Part shown: positions 21,573 to 32,096 of the stretch, in pieces
Position numbering within the stretch: the stretch's first letter is position 1
Layout of the letters: every line of letters starts with the position of its first letter
From: Haliclona indistincta
Taxonomy: Eukaryota > Porifera > Demospongiae > Haplosclerida > Chalinidae
Length of the DNA stretch: 64,000 bases
Direction: 5' to 3'
NCBI GenBank assembly: GCA_964017065.1
Contig: OZ024788.1
Location: 11,303,792-11,367,791, forward strand
Translations under genes and position numbers: made by a program
Notes under the pieces: model-generated
What the model was told of the DNA's origin: nothing
Database searches by the model: none
The model's input: the letters and a program-made list of their open reading frames with translations, nothing else

Positions 21573-22797
21573 AAAGAAATTAAAAAGATTTCTATCGAAA
21601 TCAAAAGGATGTAGTGATGAAGAAATCTACCACTGGTTCACAATGTAAACCAACAAGGAACAAGCATAGAATGGTAACACGATTGACTTGCTAACAGACC
21701 ATAGATCCCTACATCAGTGGCTGCTGTGGCCAGACTATAGCTAGTTAAGCTATTTACTGTTGACTGACACTTTGAATAGAATTCAGCTTGTGACAAAATA
21801 TTGATCTTATGTACAGCCACAGATGTAGGGATCTATGGTCTGTTAGCAAGTCAATCGTGTTACCATTCTATGCTTGTTCCTTGTTGGTTTACATTGTGAA
21901 CCAGTGGTAGATTTCTTCATCACTACATCCTTTTGATTTCGATAGAAATCTTTTTAATTTCTTGTTTGTGTCCTTTTTTCTTTTTAGTGAAGTGCAGTTC
22001 AATATCATGCATGTACGGAGAAGTCTTTGTTTCCACCATTAGTTTAGTATTCCTGTTGTTGATGGCTTTTCTTAAACTTGTAATATATCAGGTCTGCCTA
22101 GTCGCCTACGCATGCATGCAGTGCATACGAGCCCCGCCCACACTTGTTTGTAGATCTACACGGCGGTTATAACTATCTGGCAAGTGCAGAATGGCGATCC
22201 TACACGAGCTTACCGTTCTTCGAAGACTCCAGACAAATGCCGGGTGTGTGTTCTCCGTGATAGTGATCCAATCATCCACACGGCGCAGCGATACTTTAGC
22301 TGCTTGGTCACGTGCACTACCCATTGCTAATTGGTCACGTGCGTATTGCGCAATCACAATAATGGCGTCTAACACTAAGCTGACAATGGATCACGATCGA
22401 GAAATCGCGGAACTTAGATCGCCGTTACGCTAAAAACAAAGCTCAAAAGGCACATGCCAGGAGAATTTCATGACTGTTCGTGGATGTTTTGGTCTCGGCA
22501 CTGCTCGCGTAAAGGCGCTAGGCGAGTGGAAGAAAGAAGAAGAAAGAAAGAAGAAAACGAAGATGACGAAACTCGATTTTCACCGTTTCCAGGTTCGTCA
22601 CTTTAGTAACAATTTCGAGCAATCTCCTTGCTAATGTAAGATGGGGCAACGTCAGAGAGCAGATCTAAGTGTCTAAAGACGTCTAAAATTCAACACCAGG
22701 CGAAATATCAGCGCTTGAACGCTAATACATTGTATGTAGCCGCCATCTTGTTTTCTCGTTCATCCCTACATAGGGAGACACTACCGTGTCTCCCTAA
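21573..22797. mobile_element. Composite foldback element X, copy 1
   Basis: A palindromic head (about 21573-21960, with ATTAAAAAGATTTCTATCG and its inverse) is followed by an 830-bp tail ending in the hairpin GGGAGACACTACCGTGTCTCCC. This copy is older than the other three: the open frame in the tail is broken after about 22 codons, and part of the head is deleted. Confidence 0.85.
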
Positions 22798-25126
22798 TAC
22801 ACAGATTTAGTAAGCTCTCATCAATATTTATAAACTCTTTCAAGCGGCAGTCATGTTTGGATTTCACTGTATACAGAGTTGATGCTCCTTTGTACATGTC
22901 ATCTCAATGGGCTACTGTCCTACTGATGCAATCAGTAATATCTCAGAAGTTAGATTGGTAGCTTAGAAGCTTGAACGACTCTTGATACATGAGTTAAAAG
23001 CTAGCTTCTTGCGTGACAAAATTGGACAGAGTGGCTATTCTGTAAGGCAGCTACACATTTGCATGAAACAATTGTTGTGTGTTTTAAACTATAAGGCTCT
23101 CAGTAAATCAAGAAGCCTGCCGTTGTGTATGTATGTCGTCAATGCACATTACACGTTGTTTGCTGCTGGCACCAGTGTTCATAAATCAGCTCAGGCTGAC
23201 CCCCACATTCATTGAATGTACTAGTTATAATACCTCCTAATGATGGCAATACATCGGCATATTTCTTGTACAGAAAAGGAAGAATTTCCTACATGAAACA
23301 GCAAAGAAATCTTCAACATAATGAATGCACATTTAAAAACCTGTTTGATATGCATATTGGGCAAACTAGGAATAAAATCATTCCCAACAAGGTATCCCAT
23401 CAGAACCCAGTCATCAATAATGGACTCCAGGTCATAAGAAAATTGTAGAGTTTCCTATTGAGAGACAACAAAATAACTCAATAAATAAAGATTTTCAACA
23501 CAAAAATTATGTGGTAGTACCTAGCTTCAATAAAACATGCATCTGATATCTGATACACTCTACATAAAATTAATTGATGCGACTCAGGCCCATGCTAGCA
23601 GTCCAAGGCTGTGTTTATAGTAATGGCATGAGCGCTTCTTGGCTGTGCGTGTCCTTTTCAAGTGCCATAATGCTCGAAGAGCATCTCCAGTGGGGCATAC
23701 AATGAGTTGAAACGAACCCAATTTCAACTAAGTTCAACCCACATATGTAAGGATAGGTGGGACAACTTGGAACATGGGGTAACTTGGAACAAAATTCAAA
23801 CTTGAACCTCATACTTCGTAGACAATTGGACTAGCTTCACACCTAGGTGGTAGAAGGGGCAGAGGGAAAGGGAGATAGAAGTGCCTTGTATACTCTGCAT
23901 ACGCATGCGAAACTAGCGGTGGAATTCCATTGCTGTCAGTTGTCATCGTAAAATATTGATCAATTTTTGCTGTTCGTGAGAATCTGATATACATTGGCCA
24001 AGTTACCCCACCCTACCTTGTGGTTGGCTAAACCCGGATTCAACTCAGATTCATCAAACTAGGTGGAATGTGGACACGATCTATCTGAGCTCAACCCGGG
24101 TTTGTCTGCGAGTGCAGACATGCCTAAACACAAGAATCCTTCTGTACACATTACAAACAAACACTCACATTATGAATCAAACATTACCTTGACAGAAGAG
24201 AATTCATAATCAATATACTCTCTGAGTATAGAGAGATGAAGAAGGTGGAAAGTCACAGTGTCAGGAGAAGTTTGTCTTTTAGCCTTCTTTCCAAATTGAA
24301 ACGGTGTACAATGTCATTGTCTCAAATAATCATGATTATCGTGATAATTACTTTAGCTTATAATTATAGTGTCTAAATATGCTTGCAAAGTTGAGAATTT
24401 TAGGCACATTTAGAGGCCAAGAGTAAGTATTATAATGCTATCCATTGCAATATCCTGCTACTTATTATAGTATGATAATCGTGATAATTTATACATGATA
24501 ATCGTCTTTCACTTTTTTCAATATCGCCCACCACTAGTAGAGCCTTCACAGAAGTCAGCAGAGGCAAATTAATAACAATAATGAAAGACGGCTTGCATGC
24601 ATTTTTTAATGACGCCTACAATTATGTTATTATGTGATTTCACTTCCTGAAAAATACTCGTATTGCCCACGGTGTGTGAGATATAACCACTGAGCAGTCA
24701 GTGCCTTGGCTCTTATGGTGATCACATGGGCTACTTGAGTATGTCTATATTGAGTAATATTTAAGCAAGTACAGTGTTAATTTGATCATCACAAGCGTTG
24801 TACAATTTAGGGCTGAAACAAATACTCGTACTATTCGATCGTTTTGACAGTATTTGAATGCTATTACACTATTCGAATATTCGTTTAATGACTGTTAGGA
24901 CAATTTGTAAGCAGTCCAGGGATCAATTCTAAGTCCTGATTGTATGTTGATAGACAGCTTTCAAACAGATTTTTTCTTATGCACTGGTTGCTAACTAATT
25001 TTATTCCGATAATAGAGTATTCGACTATATTCGATCGTTTTAGCTAGTGACTATTCGAACACTAAAATGTGGTATTCGTTTCAGCCCTAGTACAATTGAC
25101 TACATTTGTGTTATTATTGTGTAGCT
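22798..25126. other. 2.3-kb interval without a supportable gene
   Basis: Two adjacent frames at 22982-23215 and 23212-23448 show no domain. A possible small element lies at 23751-24016, bounded by GGTGGGACAACTTGG and CCAAGTTACCCCACC (imperfect inverted ends). A second weak inverted pair with TATTCG blocks lies at 24830-25085, ending in ATTCGTTTCAGCCCTA and starting TAGGGCTGAAACAAATA. That second pair looks like a roughly 275-bp MITE (about 24810-25090). Confidence 0.45.
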
Positions 25127-25541
25127 ATGCAACCAGCCAAACCAATAAAGGGATCAGTGAGGAAAGCTGACGTGTTTCGTTTGCTAACAGATGATAGCGA
25201 GGTTAGTTATTGTAGCCACACCCATAGTCACACATTCATATTCACAATAATTATTGTGTTATGAGTATGACAGTTTGATGCACATAAATAAAAATCATCT
25301 CAAGACATTGTTAGACAAGCATTATGCCTAGACCACGGTTGGAACACAGTATTATTAATTTAAAAGATTGTATGTGACACCACTCTTTCTCTCTCCCTCC
25401 TCCTTCCCTCTCTTTCCCTCGTTCACTCTCCAACTTTCACTCACTCTCTCACTTCCTCACTCTCTCCCTCAGAATTACACCACTGATGAGAAAGGTGTTC
25501 GACTAGCGGCAAGTAGAGCAAGAATAACGCCAGTATACTAA
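25127..25541 (+). CDS. Possible small two-exon gene, 47 residues
   Basis: Exon 25127-25201 (MQPAKPIKGSVRKADVF..., 25 codons) ends at GTTAGT. Exon 25473-25541 follows a polypyrimidine tract and CAG and continues in phase 0 to a TAA (NYTTDEKGVRLAASRARIT...). The joined product is basic and soluble-looking, with no known family. The first exon is also preceded by TGTGTAG, so it could equally be the penultimate exon of a longer or broken gene. The intron holds a CT-rich tract. Confidence 0.35.
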
Positions 25542-25821
25542 CACACTCAATTAACTAGTGAACATTTACCATTATTAATAGTCCTCCCAAACTGTCATTT
25601 TGATTTACTTTTAATGTTTTGTTTATGGTAACTGTGCATCACATGTGTTAACCAGTTTAATTTTATGATATTATGATGAATTTTTAAATCCTGGACCTTA
25701 CTATTAGAAATTGTGATAGGTCTTAGCATTGTGCATCAACTTTATACCTAAATATACCATAGTGAGTGGACGTCCCCATACAAGGCACAGGTGGTATATT
25801 TGCCATATTCCCCACCTTAGT

Positions 25822-25972
25822 GCACACCTCAGTTAACCCATTGAAGAGTGAATTTCTCATATACCTCCATGGTGGTATATATCGCATAATCCACCATGGA
25901 GATTATGCGATATATACCACCATGGTGGTATATGAAAAATACACTCCTCAAGGGGTTAACCAAGAGGTGTGC
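25822..25972. repeat. Foldback palindrome
   Basis: GGTGGTATATATCGCATAAT and its inverse flank the centre CCACCATGGA. The outer arms GTGCACACCTCAGTTAACC and GGTTAACCAAGAGGTGTGC are also inverse. Confidence 0.85.
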
Positions 25973-26340
25973 CCCGGTCACGTGACCAGGTTGAGGTTGC
26001 ACGACAGCATCCTCGGAAAGTTATTCGCCTTGCAACTAGCAGCACCCAGTTGCAAGGCAATGATGCGCAGAAGTGGCTGAGATTTATAGTGTACAATCAT
26101 CCTGACACTAGTGGGTATTAAATTGGCAAGCATGTGACAAACCCCGCCCAAGTCATGTTGAATATTGCAAGAACAATTTGCGATCGCTCTTTCGCTCTAG
26201 AAGCACAAAGCTGTCCAAGTCTTTGCCACACACTCTACTCAGGTACGCGTACACACTTGGGGCCTCCTCTCAGCCTGTGACTCACCGCTAAATCGAGATC
26301 CACGCGAACGCGAGCAAGAAGCGACGCCCACACGCTAAGG

Positions 26341-26532
26341 TATATAACATATGAACCATGGCTTGTCGGTGTGTATGCCGAATATACCACCCTCGGTCTC
26401 GGTCATCGGAAGTTTGCAGCCTCGATAAACCCCTCGCTTCGCTCGGGGTTTATCTCGGCTGCAAACTTCCTCTGACCTCGACCTCGGGTGGTATATTCGG
26501 CATACACACCTCCAAGCCATGGTTTATATATT
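26341..26532. repeat. Foldback palindrome with CTTCGCTCGGGG centre
   Basis: Arms of about 90 bp (AACCATGGCTTGTCGGTGTG, GAATATACCACCCTCG and inverses) surround CCCCTCGCTTCGCTCGGGG. It reads open on both strands (26335-26520 and 26358-26609) only because it is a palindrome. Confidence 0.9.
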
Positions 26533-26701
26533 ACTTATACATTTTGAATGAATCAGAGCTCCCATCAATGCTCCTGCCAACTCACAGTGTAAGGAAGGAA
26601 AGTTCATGACTGATTTTATTGCTGTGTGTTGAATTCATATCAGATAAAAAGTCAGATAAATACATCAATGAATCAAAAATGATTGAGTTATTTTCAATAC
26701 A

Positions 26702-27053
26702 CTATCTGGGTTTGCAATCTCGATTGTAATCTTTTATATTTTGTGCTAATATTCTTCTCTCTAAGCAGTCCATAATGACAGGGTCATCCTCCATGAAGTA
26801 CTTGTTGAAGAAAAAGTACGTCGTGTTATGCTTGGTCGCGGCATCGAACATTCGCGGAAGATCAGGAGTCGTGAGAATGCAAATATAGTGTACGACCTTT
26901 CCTGGGCATGATCGATGGTTATTAACTCTCTTAGACCATGTCCAATACTGCTTAGCAACTATCACGTTACCGCTAGCACCACCTCTACCTTTAGGGGCCT
27001 CTGGCAATTTATAGAGAGAGGCAAAGAAGTATTCTTCCGGTATCCGAACATTC
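26702..27053 (-). pseudogene. Core-2/I-branching glycosyltransferase C-terminal fragment
   Basis: The minus-strand frame reads IPEEYFFASLYKLPEAP, then a W-rich stretch, VVHYICILTTPDLPRM and a final YFMEDDP-IMDCLERRI. These correspond in order to the P-D/E-E-xx-(F/W)xTL, ICI-xxxDL and F-x-NK-...-CLE blocks at the C-terminus of beta-1,6-N-acetylglucosaminyltransferases (GCNT family), which are Golgi type II membrane enzymes. A stop lies just upstream in frame and no N-terminal part is present, so this is an orphan last exon or a pseudogene fragment. Assigned from motif order only. Confidence 0.5.
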
Positions 27054-27352
27054 TAAATAGGTTGGCAACCTCAATCAAGCATACCGGAGCAATGCCAGCG
27101 TCTATGATAATACCTCCTGAAGATGCAGTTCAAGCATTTGAGCGAATGGGTGGAAATCTAACCCTTTTCAGCCCTTTTGGCGCTGACCCTCTTGTAGATA
27201 GAGCAGATCTGGTGGCAGCTCGTGAGGAAGAGTTCACTCGACAAGTGCCTGACTTTAGAGACGTTTTTCACTCCCTCGTCAATGGAAATGACCATCCATT
27301 CCGAGATGGATTTAAGTTGTTTCTCGAACTAACTCAAAGGCTTGCACCTTGA
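26915..27352 (+). CDS. Unidentified ORF (possible 3' exon)
   Basis: Open on the plus strand. The protein-like part starts about 27000 and ends at TAA/TGA 27352 with ...GFKLFLELTQRLAP. It contains an EDAVQAFERMGGNLTLFSP-like stretch with mixed hydrophobic and acidic composition. Its first 90 bases overlap the glycosyltransferase fragment on the other strand, so at most the distal two thirds can be coding. No family recognised. Confidence 0.35.
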   Translation: MVINSLRPCPILLSNYHVTASTTSTFRGLWQFIERGKEVFFRYPNILNRLATSIKHTGAMPASMIIPPEDAVQAFERMGGNLTLFSPFGADPLVDRADLVAAREEEFTRQVPDFRDVFHSLVNGNDHPFRDGFKLFLELTQRLAP

Positions 27353-28293
27353 TCTTTTATTATTGTTTTTTGGGGACAAGCATGACATGTTGCAACTTAC
27401 AATAAAGGGGCAGTGCATGGTGTATCGATATCCAGGAGGGTGCACACACCCAGTAATTGTTGGTTATTAACATTGTGCAAAGTTATGGGCACACTGTGAG
27501 TGTTTACATGTAGTATGTAGGGTACATAGCATAAATAATCTATGCTCCAACCACAAAGCTATTATGCTTTTGAATATCATTACATAATAAACGAGATAAT
27601 AGTCTCCATCAATACATGTAGGTTACACCCTTTTGGGAATAAAAATTTGAGCAGATACACCAAAAAATTCTCATTATGCTTTTTGACCATCTCAAAATTA
27701 TGGCAGCATAGGCTTAAAGCTGTACTGTACTATGTACCCGGATGGATTAAAGGCAGCTTCGTATATTAGATTCAAATTGTTTCATTTTTTAAATCAAATT
27801 AATTTTTATTACATTTGAAATACAAGATCAAGGTATGTCAAATCAGTCTGGCTAATTTTCTAGTCTTCGATAACTTTGGACAGTTCAGTGAGTAGGTCAT
27901 CCATTCCATGCACCCGCAAGGTCTCAGTAAACGCTCTTTGGGCATTGCAATGAGGACAGGCCTTGGTGAAAGCTTCTAGTCCTTCGAACCACCTGGTAAC
28001 ACAAGTCTCGCAGGCAGGGCATGCACATGATCAGATGGGATGGGTAGTTTCACATGCAGGATCAATCGTACCTACAGGTGTTGACAGCATTGCAAAGAAT
28101 AGAGATTTTACACAAAGTAGAAGTAAATTAATATCGCCTGGAAAGAAAATCTCGACGAATTTGATTCGTCGATGCCGTACAGCTTGCCAGCGATCCTCAT
28201 ATTGTGGAATAAAGCCTTGGGAATAACTCAGAATACCAAAATATTCTCCATACTAAAATCGACGGAAGGTCTAATCGCTGAGCTCAGTACACG
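27353..28293. other. Intergenic, nothing recognised
   Basis: No supportable gene. A frame at 27963-28226 has no domain. Confidence 0.4.
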
Positions 28294-28839
28294 ATGGCTG
28301 CGCGAACGCCAACAGCAACGTTCACCAGTGGTAGGAAAAGAGTAGAGCTGGACATCAGGCGTGCCTACAACACAAAGCAATTCATTCGCATGTTCCAGCT
28401 CAAGCCAGATACCATCTTTATGAATGCAGACTCCCTCGATGGCCGTGTTTATCTACCGGACGATGAAGGGCTGTTCGACTTTCCAAACATGTCTCCTGGT
28501 CCGGCCGAGTTTGATACCATTGCTGTAGAAGGAACCTCCCTCGGCGCCCCTGCAAATGGCAAGACACGTACGTCTGAACCTACAACGCCGAATGGTGGAA
28601 ACTCAAGTCAAAGCAACACCGTGACGGCAACTCCACCTACCTGGTCTGGGTTTCAATCCGTAGTCCGCCAAACACCATCACAGAAGAAAGCGGCAGCCGC
28701 TAGTTTCAGTCTGAAGGTCGTGAGGGCGAACCTCACTCACTTTGAAGGTGATTGTCCTAACTTTGACAAGCAAGGAAAAACATGTGTGGAATTGACTGAA
28801 GCTACCACAAACATGCAGTATGTGACGTCAGCTGTGTAG
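28294..28839 (+). CDS. Unidentified 181-residue protein or N-terminal exon
   Basis: ATG at 28294 opens a 181-codon frame. It contains a basic N-terminus (TFTSGRKRVELDIRRAYNTK), a middle block rich in Pro/Gly/Asp (SLDGRVYLPDDEGLFDFP), a Ser/Thr/Asn linker (residues about 95-125) and a C-terminal part with two cysteines. In the same frame, sequence after the TAG at 28837-28839 still looks coding for a few residues (REWGAEYV in a shifted frame), so the protein may be prematurely terminated. No family recognised. Composition and length make it likely that it is or was a gene. Confidence 0.5.
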   Translation: MAARTPTATFTSGRKRVELDIRRAYNTKQFIRMFQLKPDTIFMNADSLDGRVYLPDDEGLFDFPNMSPGPAEFDTIAVEGTSLGAPANGKTRTSEPTTPNGGNSSQSNTVTATPPTWSGFQSVVRQTPSQKKAAAASFSLKVVRANLTHFEGDCPNFDKQGKTCVELTEATTNMQYVTSAV

Positions 28840-29780
28840 CGCGAATGGGGAGCTGAGTATGTTCAGTGAGATCCTTACGAGCTACCTAAGCGGCATCCTC
28901 TCTACTGTACCCAGACCATAGGACTAAGTATTCTATTTTCTAATATAAGTATAATAATAATTATTATACGTGTAGCTACATATGAAAATGGAATCCATCG
29001 CAGAGCTTGTATATATGTGTTAAACAACTCACGTTCTCTTTGCCATATTTTACAACTCGTCGCCCACATGCTCGCTCCAAAATGTCTGGAAATACAGGTA
29101 CGTTCATAAAACGCCTTACACATATCCTTTACTATATATTTTCTGCTGCTTAAGGTGATAACCAGAGACGAACATGGTTAGAATCTTATAGGAAACAAAA
29201 CTCTTTCCAGTGCTGAAATACTTATCGCACGCTGTCCGTCTGAATTAACAGACAATCCAGAAGATCAAAACGTCTCAGAACACACTGCAAAAACAGTGTT
29301 GCTTCAACCAGTGCAGTTAATAGGAGCTCACGTAGGGCTGCTACTCGTGGTAGTGTTAAGGTAGATTTTGTAGTACATTGTTAAATATTTGCACTGCAGT
29401 ACTCATCATGGTTACACAAAGGGAAACCACCATAACGAGGCTACTATTTTTGGGTCTAAAAAAGGAGTTTTTCCAGGCAAGGATCGAGGAAGAGAGATAG
29501 AACTAGCAAAATATGATGTAGAATCAGCTGAAGACAGTTCAAAACAGCTTGACTCAGAAGAATGTGTGTAATATGCATTATACTACACAATTCTGACATT
29601 ATTTGTACTGCAGACAGATAATTAACTGCTAAACACCGAAGGTCAGGCAACGTGAAAGTCTCACCTCACAAGATAGTCACTAACAAATCTAATACTCACA
29701 AGGCAACCCTTGTAACCAGTGATCGAGTAAATGTGAAGGATAAATGTCTTTCTTACATTTCTGCTTGATGCTTGCAGGAA
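28840..29780. other. Intergenic or decayed
   Basis: Short frames only; no domain recognised. It may hold decayed 5' exons of the RecQ fragment that follows. Confidence 0.35.
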
Positions 29781-29824
29781 GAGGGATTCAGTTTGGAAGA
29801 AGAGGAAGGTACGTGTAATTTATC

Positions 29825-30277
29825 ATGACATTATCTGGTTATGGAGCACTACGGAGTCTTGATGATTATTTTCAAGAAAGCGGAAGATGTGGTAGAAGCG
29901 GTGATAATGGCAAATCGGTTGTGTATTGGAAGCCATCAAAATGCCCGGCTAGAAAGGAGTTGAGGACGACACATGATACTGAACTTATGGCAGTTAGACG
30001 CTACTTGGAAAACACTTTAGATAGTCAGCACAAAAGGTTGCTGGCCTATGTTGATCCGATTTGTGCACAATCGGGTAAAGAACCTTCTCATTGCTGTGAT
30101 GTTGGGAGTCAGCACAAAAGGTTGCTGGCCTATGTTGATCCGATTTGTGCACAATCGGGTAAAGAACCTTCTCATTGCTGTGATGTTGGGAGTCATGTGA
30201 CTTCCTGGAAAACATCGGATATTAGTCACTCCGCCCTACACAAACACTTGCCAATTGTCAAGCTTGTGTCAGACTAG
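29825..30277 (+). pseudogene. RecQ-like helicase C-terminal fragment with an exact 84-bp internal duplication
   Basis: The frame reads GYGALRSLDDYFQESGRCGRSGDNG, the motif VI region of RecQ helicases, then YW-PSKCPARKE and the zinc-binding region around LLAYVDP...SHCCDV. An 84-bp segment (30023-30106) is repeated exactly at 30107-30190, adding 28 residues in frame and duplicating the zinc-binding part. The next Cys of the zinc site is replaced by Gly-Ser, and the frame then enters the TCATGTGACTTCCTGG repeat also found at 33179 and 34253. The ATPase core (motifs I-IV) is missing. This is a truncated transposon-type helicase related to that at 62936. Confidence 0.7.
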
Positions 30278-30690
30278 GTGAGCTAGCCACAGGTTACAGG
30301 CCACGGCTGCAAATCTTAAGCTATGTTTACACGGGACCACCCTGGGCTGGACGCGTGACGAACATAGGCAAACACAGTGAGCAGAGTAGTACCAGTAGTG
30401 AACTAAGCAGTGATAGCGCTAGTCCTGCTACCAATACCAGCAGTACAGGTTTTTTTGTGAAATGTTGCTTTAGGTGCCACTAGCAATAAAGCAAGTGGAT
30501 ATAGTAGCAGTAACAGAAAGACAGTAACTCCTCCTAACACTAAGGACACAAATAAAGAAAATTACGAGAGGTATTTTAACTGCACAATGGCCGGTCATGT
30601 GAATAAAACGTTACAGAATTTAAGGGTGCAGGCCCTAACTACCATTAACTTATGCAGGAATGCATGCGGGCGGTACTATGTTAGCCTAGT
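30278..30690. other. Decayed transposon interval
   Basis: Between the RecQ and transposase remnants; short frames such as ENYERYFNCTMAGHVNKT (30560-30610) look like decayed coding sequence of the same element. Confidence 0.35.
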
Positions 30691-31684
30691 ATGACCACAA
30701 ATAACATTATTCATAACACTGTGGTAAAAGTGCGCATCAGGGCGCGTAAATACAAATTGCATGCGCATTTACGTGGTAAATTAGTGGGGAAGCAGCTTTT
30801 CACGATGCCTAAACTTAGCAGATTCCATACTAAAGCAAAGAGAGCAAGAGTTACTCGCTGGTGTCCATACCATGCTTCAGTTGATGATGAAAGTCTTGAA
30901 GGTAAACTTATGCAAGAGATAGGTATTAACAAAAATTATGAATACAAAAATAATAGGAACTGATCAGCCTTTAGCAGCTGTGGAAACTGAACAGCAGCAG
31001 CAGCAACAACAGCCAATGATGCCACAGCAATACTCTGAGAGTCCAGACTTAGATACTGTTGTAGAGACCAGTATAGGGGATCACTCAGCATTGGTAGTGG
31101 AAGCAGCATTGCCATTAGTAGAGCATGTAGAGTCCACATTCATGGTAGAGGTAGCATTGGTAGAGTCAGCATGTCAAGACACAGTTGCAGCACCATCTAT
31201 TCCATCTAGAATAGTCACAGCCATACAATGCTTGGGTTTTGACTGCAACGAGAATTCTTTTGACTTGAATTCATGCATTTCTAATTGCGTACCAGAGCTT
31301 TGCACAACAGTCCCACAAGGTTCCGATCCACCGACTATTCAATCGTCAAACAAGTGCTGGGAAAAGAACTACACAGTTCTATCATTTCTGATGAATGGTC
31401 AGCTGTTCGCTGAATACAAAAGAGTTGCTAACATGCTTGGGCTGCCATCTTGTTCCAAAACTCAGTGGGTAAGGATTGTAAATTGGACCGAGTTACATGT
31501 GACACAGTTGGCGGAGTGGTCGTGTGAGCAGGTAAGAAGCCAGATACGTAAACGTGGAGATCATTATCAATGGGTTGCATCGTATGATGGGTTTTATGTC
31601 AGAGTTCATGCTTCGTCATCCAATAATGGGTCCAGGAAGGGGAAGTTGTATCACTGGACGAAGTGTACACAATCAAATGATTGA
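30691..31684 (+). pseudogene. Mutator-like transposase N-terminal remnant
   Basis: Two frames overlap with a shift near 30940-30960. The first (30691-30963) is Arg/Lys-rich. The second (30938-31684) has a Gln run, then ...LFAEYKRVANMLGLPSCSKTQW, RIVNWTELHVTQLAEW, and the block [20 protein letters not shown]. That last block resembles the first catalytic Asp region (SxDGxWxxRGxxS) of Mutator-type transposases. The frame ends there, without the other catalytic residues. Family call rests on this one block and is tentative. Confidence 0.45.
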
Positions 31685-32096
31685 GCGTTTTTTGGAGGGA
31701 CCTGTACCCAGCTTGTATATCAGTTTACTACATGCTATTTTGGTCATTAGAAGATTTAAATTTAGTTGATAAAGAGTCAAACACTCATTGACAAGTAACT
31801 CGTGTTGGCAGCACCCAAAGCTGATGAATTTTAAAGTTATTGACCGTTCAATAAAAATTAATAATTATAATAGAGTCCAGGCGGTGCCTTTGATGTTAAA
31901 CAGGTAGTTATAAGCCTACTTAGTTTATCACATGCATATGCATGTAAAGGATTTTTTACAGTATTAATCTTTTACAATAAAATTAATTCAAAAATAACTG
32001 TACATGTTGGTACGTAATAAACTTGACGATTTATAAACATGCATTATGCAGCTGCTATAACACAAAAAGCAAGTTGTAGTTATACTCATACTGTAG
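31685..32096. other. Intergenic
   Basis: Contains one GCGGTGCCTTTGAT foldback-family tail (about 31880-31905). Otherwise nothing recognised. Confidence 0.4.

Noticed and set aside
26335..26609. Opposite open frames on both strands with similar protein sequence
   Set aside because: The region is a palindrome, so both strands read alike.
29994..30229. Minus-strand frames with a duplicated FFTRLCTNRINIGQQ sequence
   Set aside because: Shadows of the duplicated RecQ segment on the plus strand.
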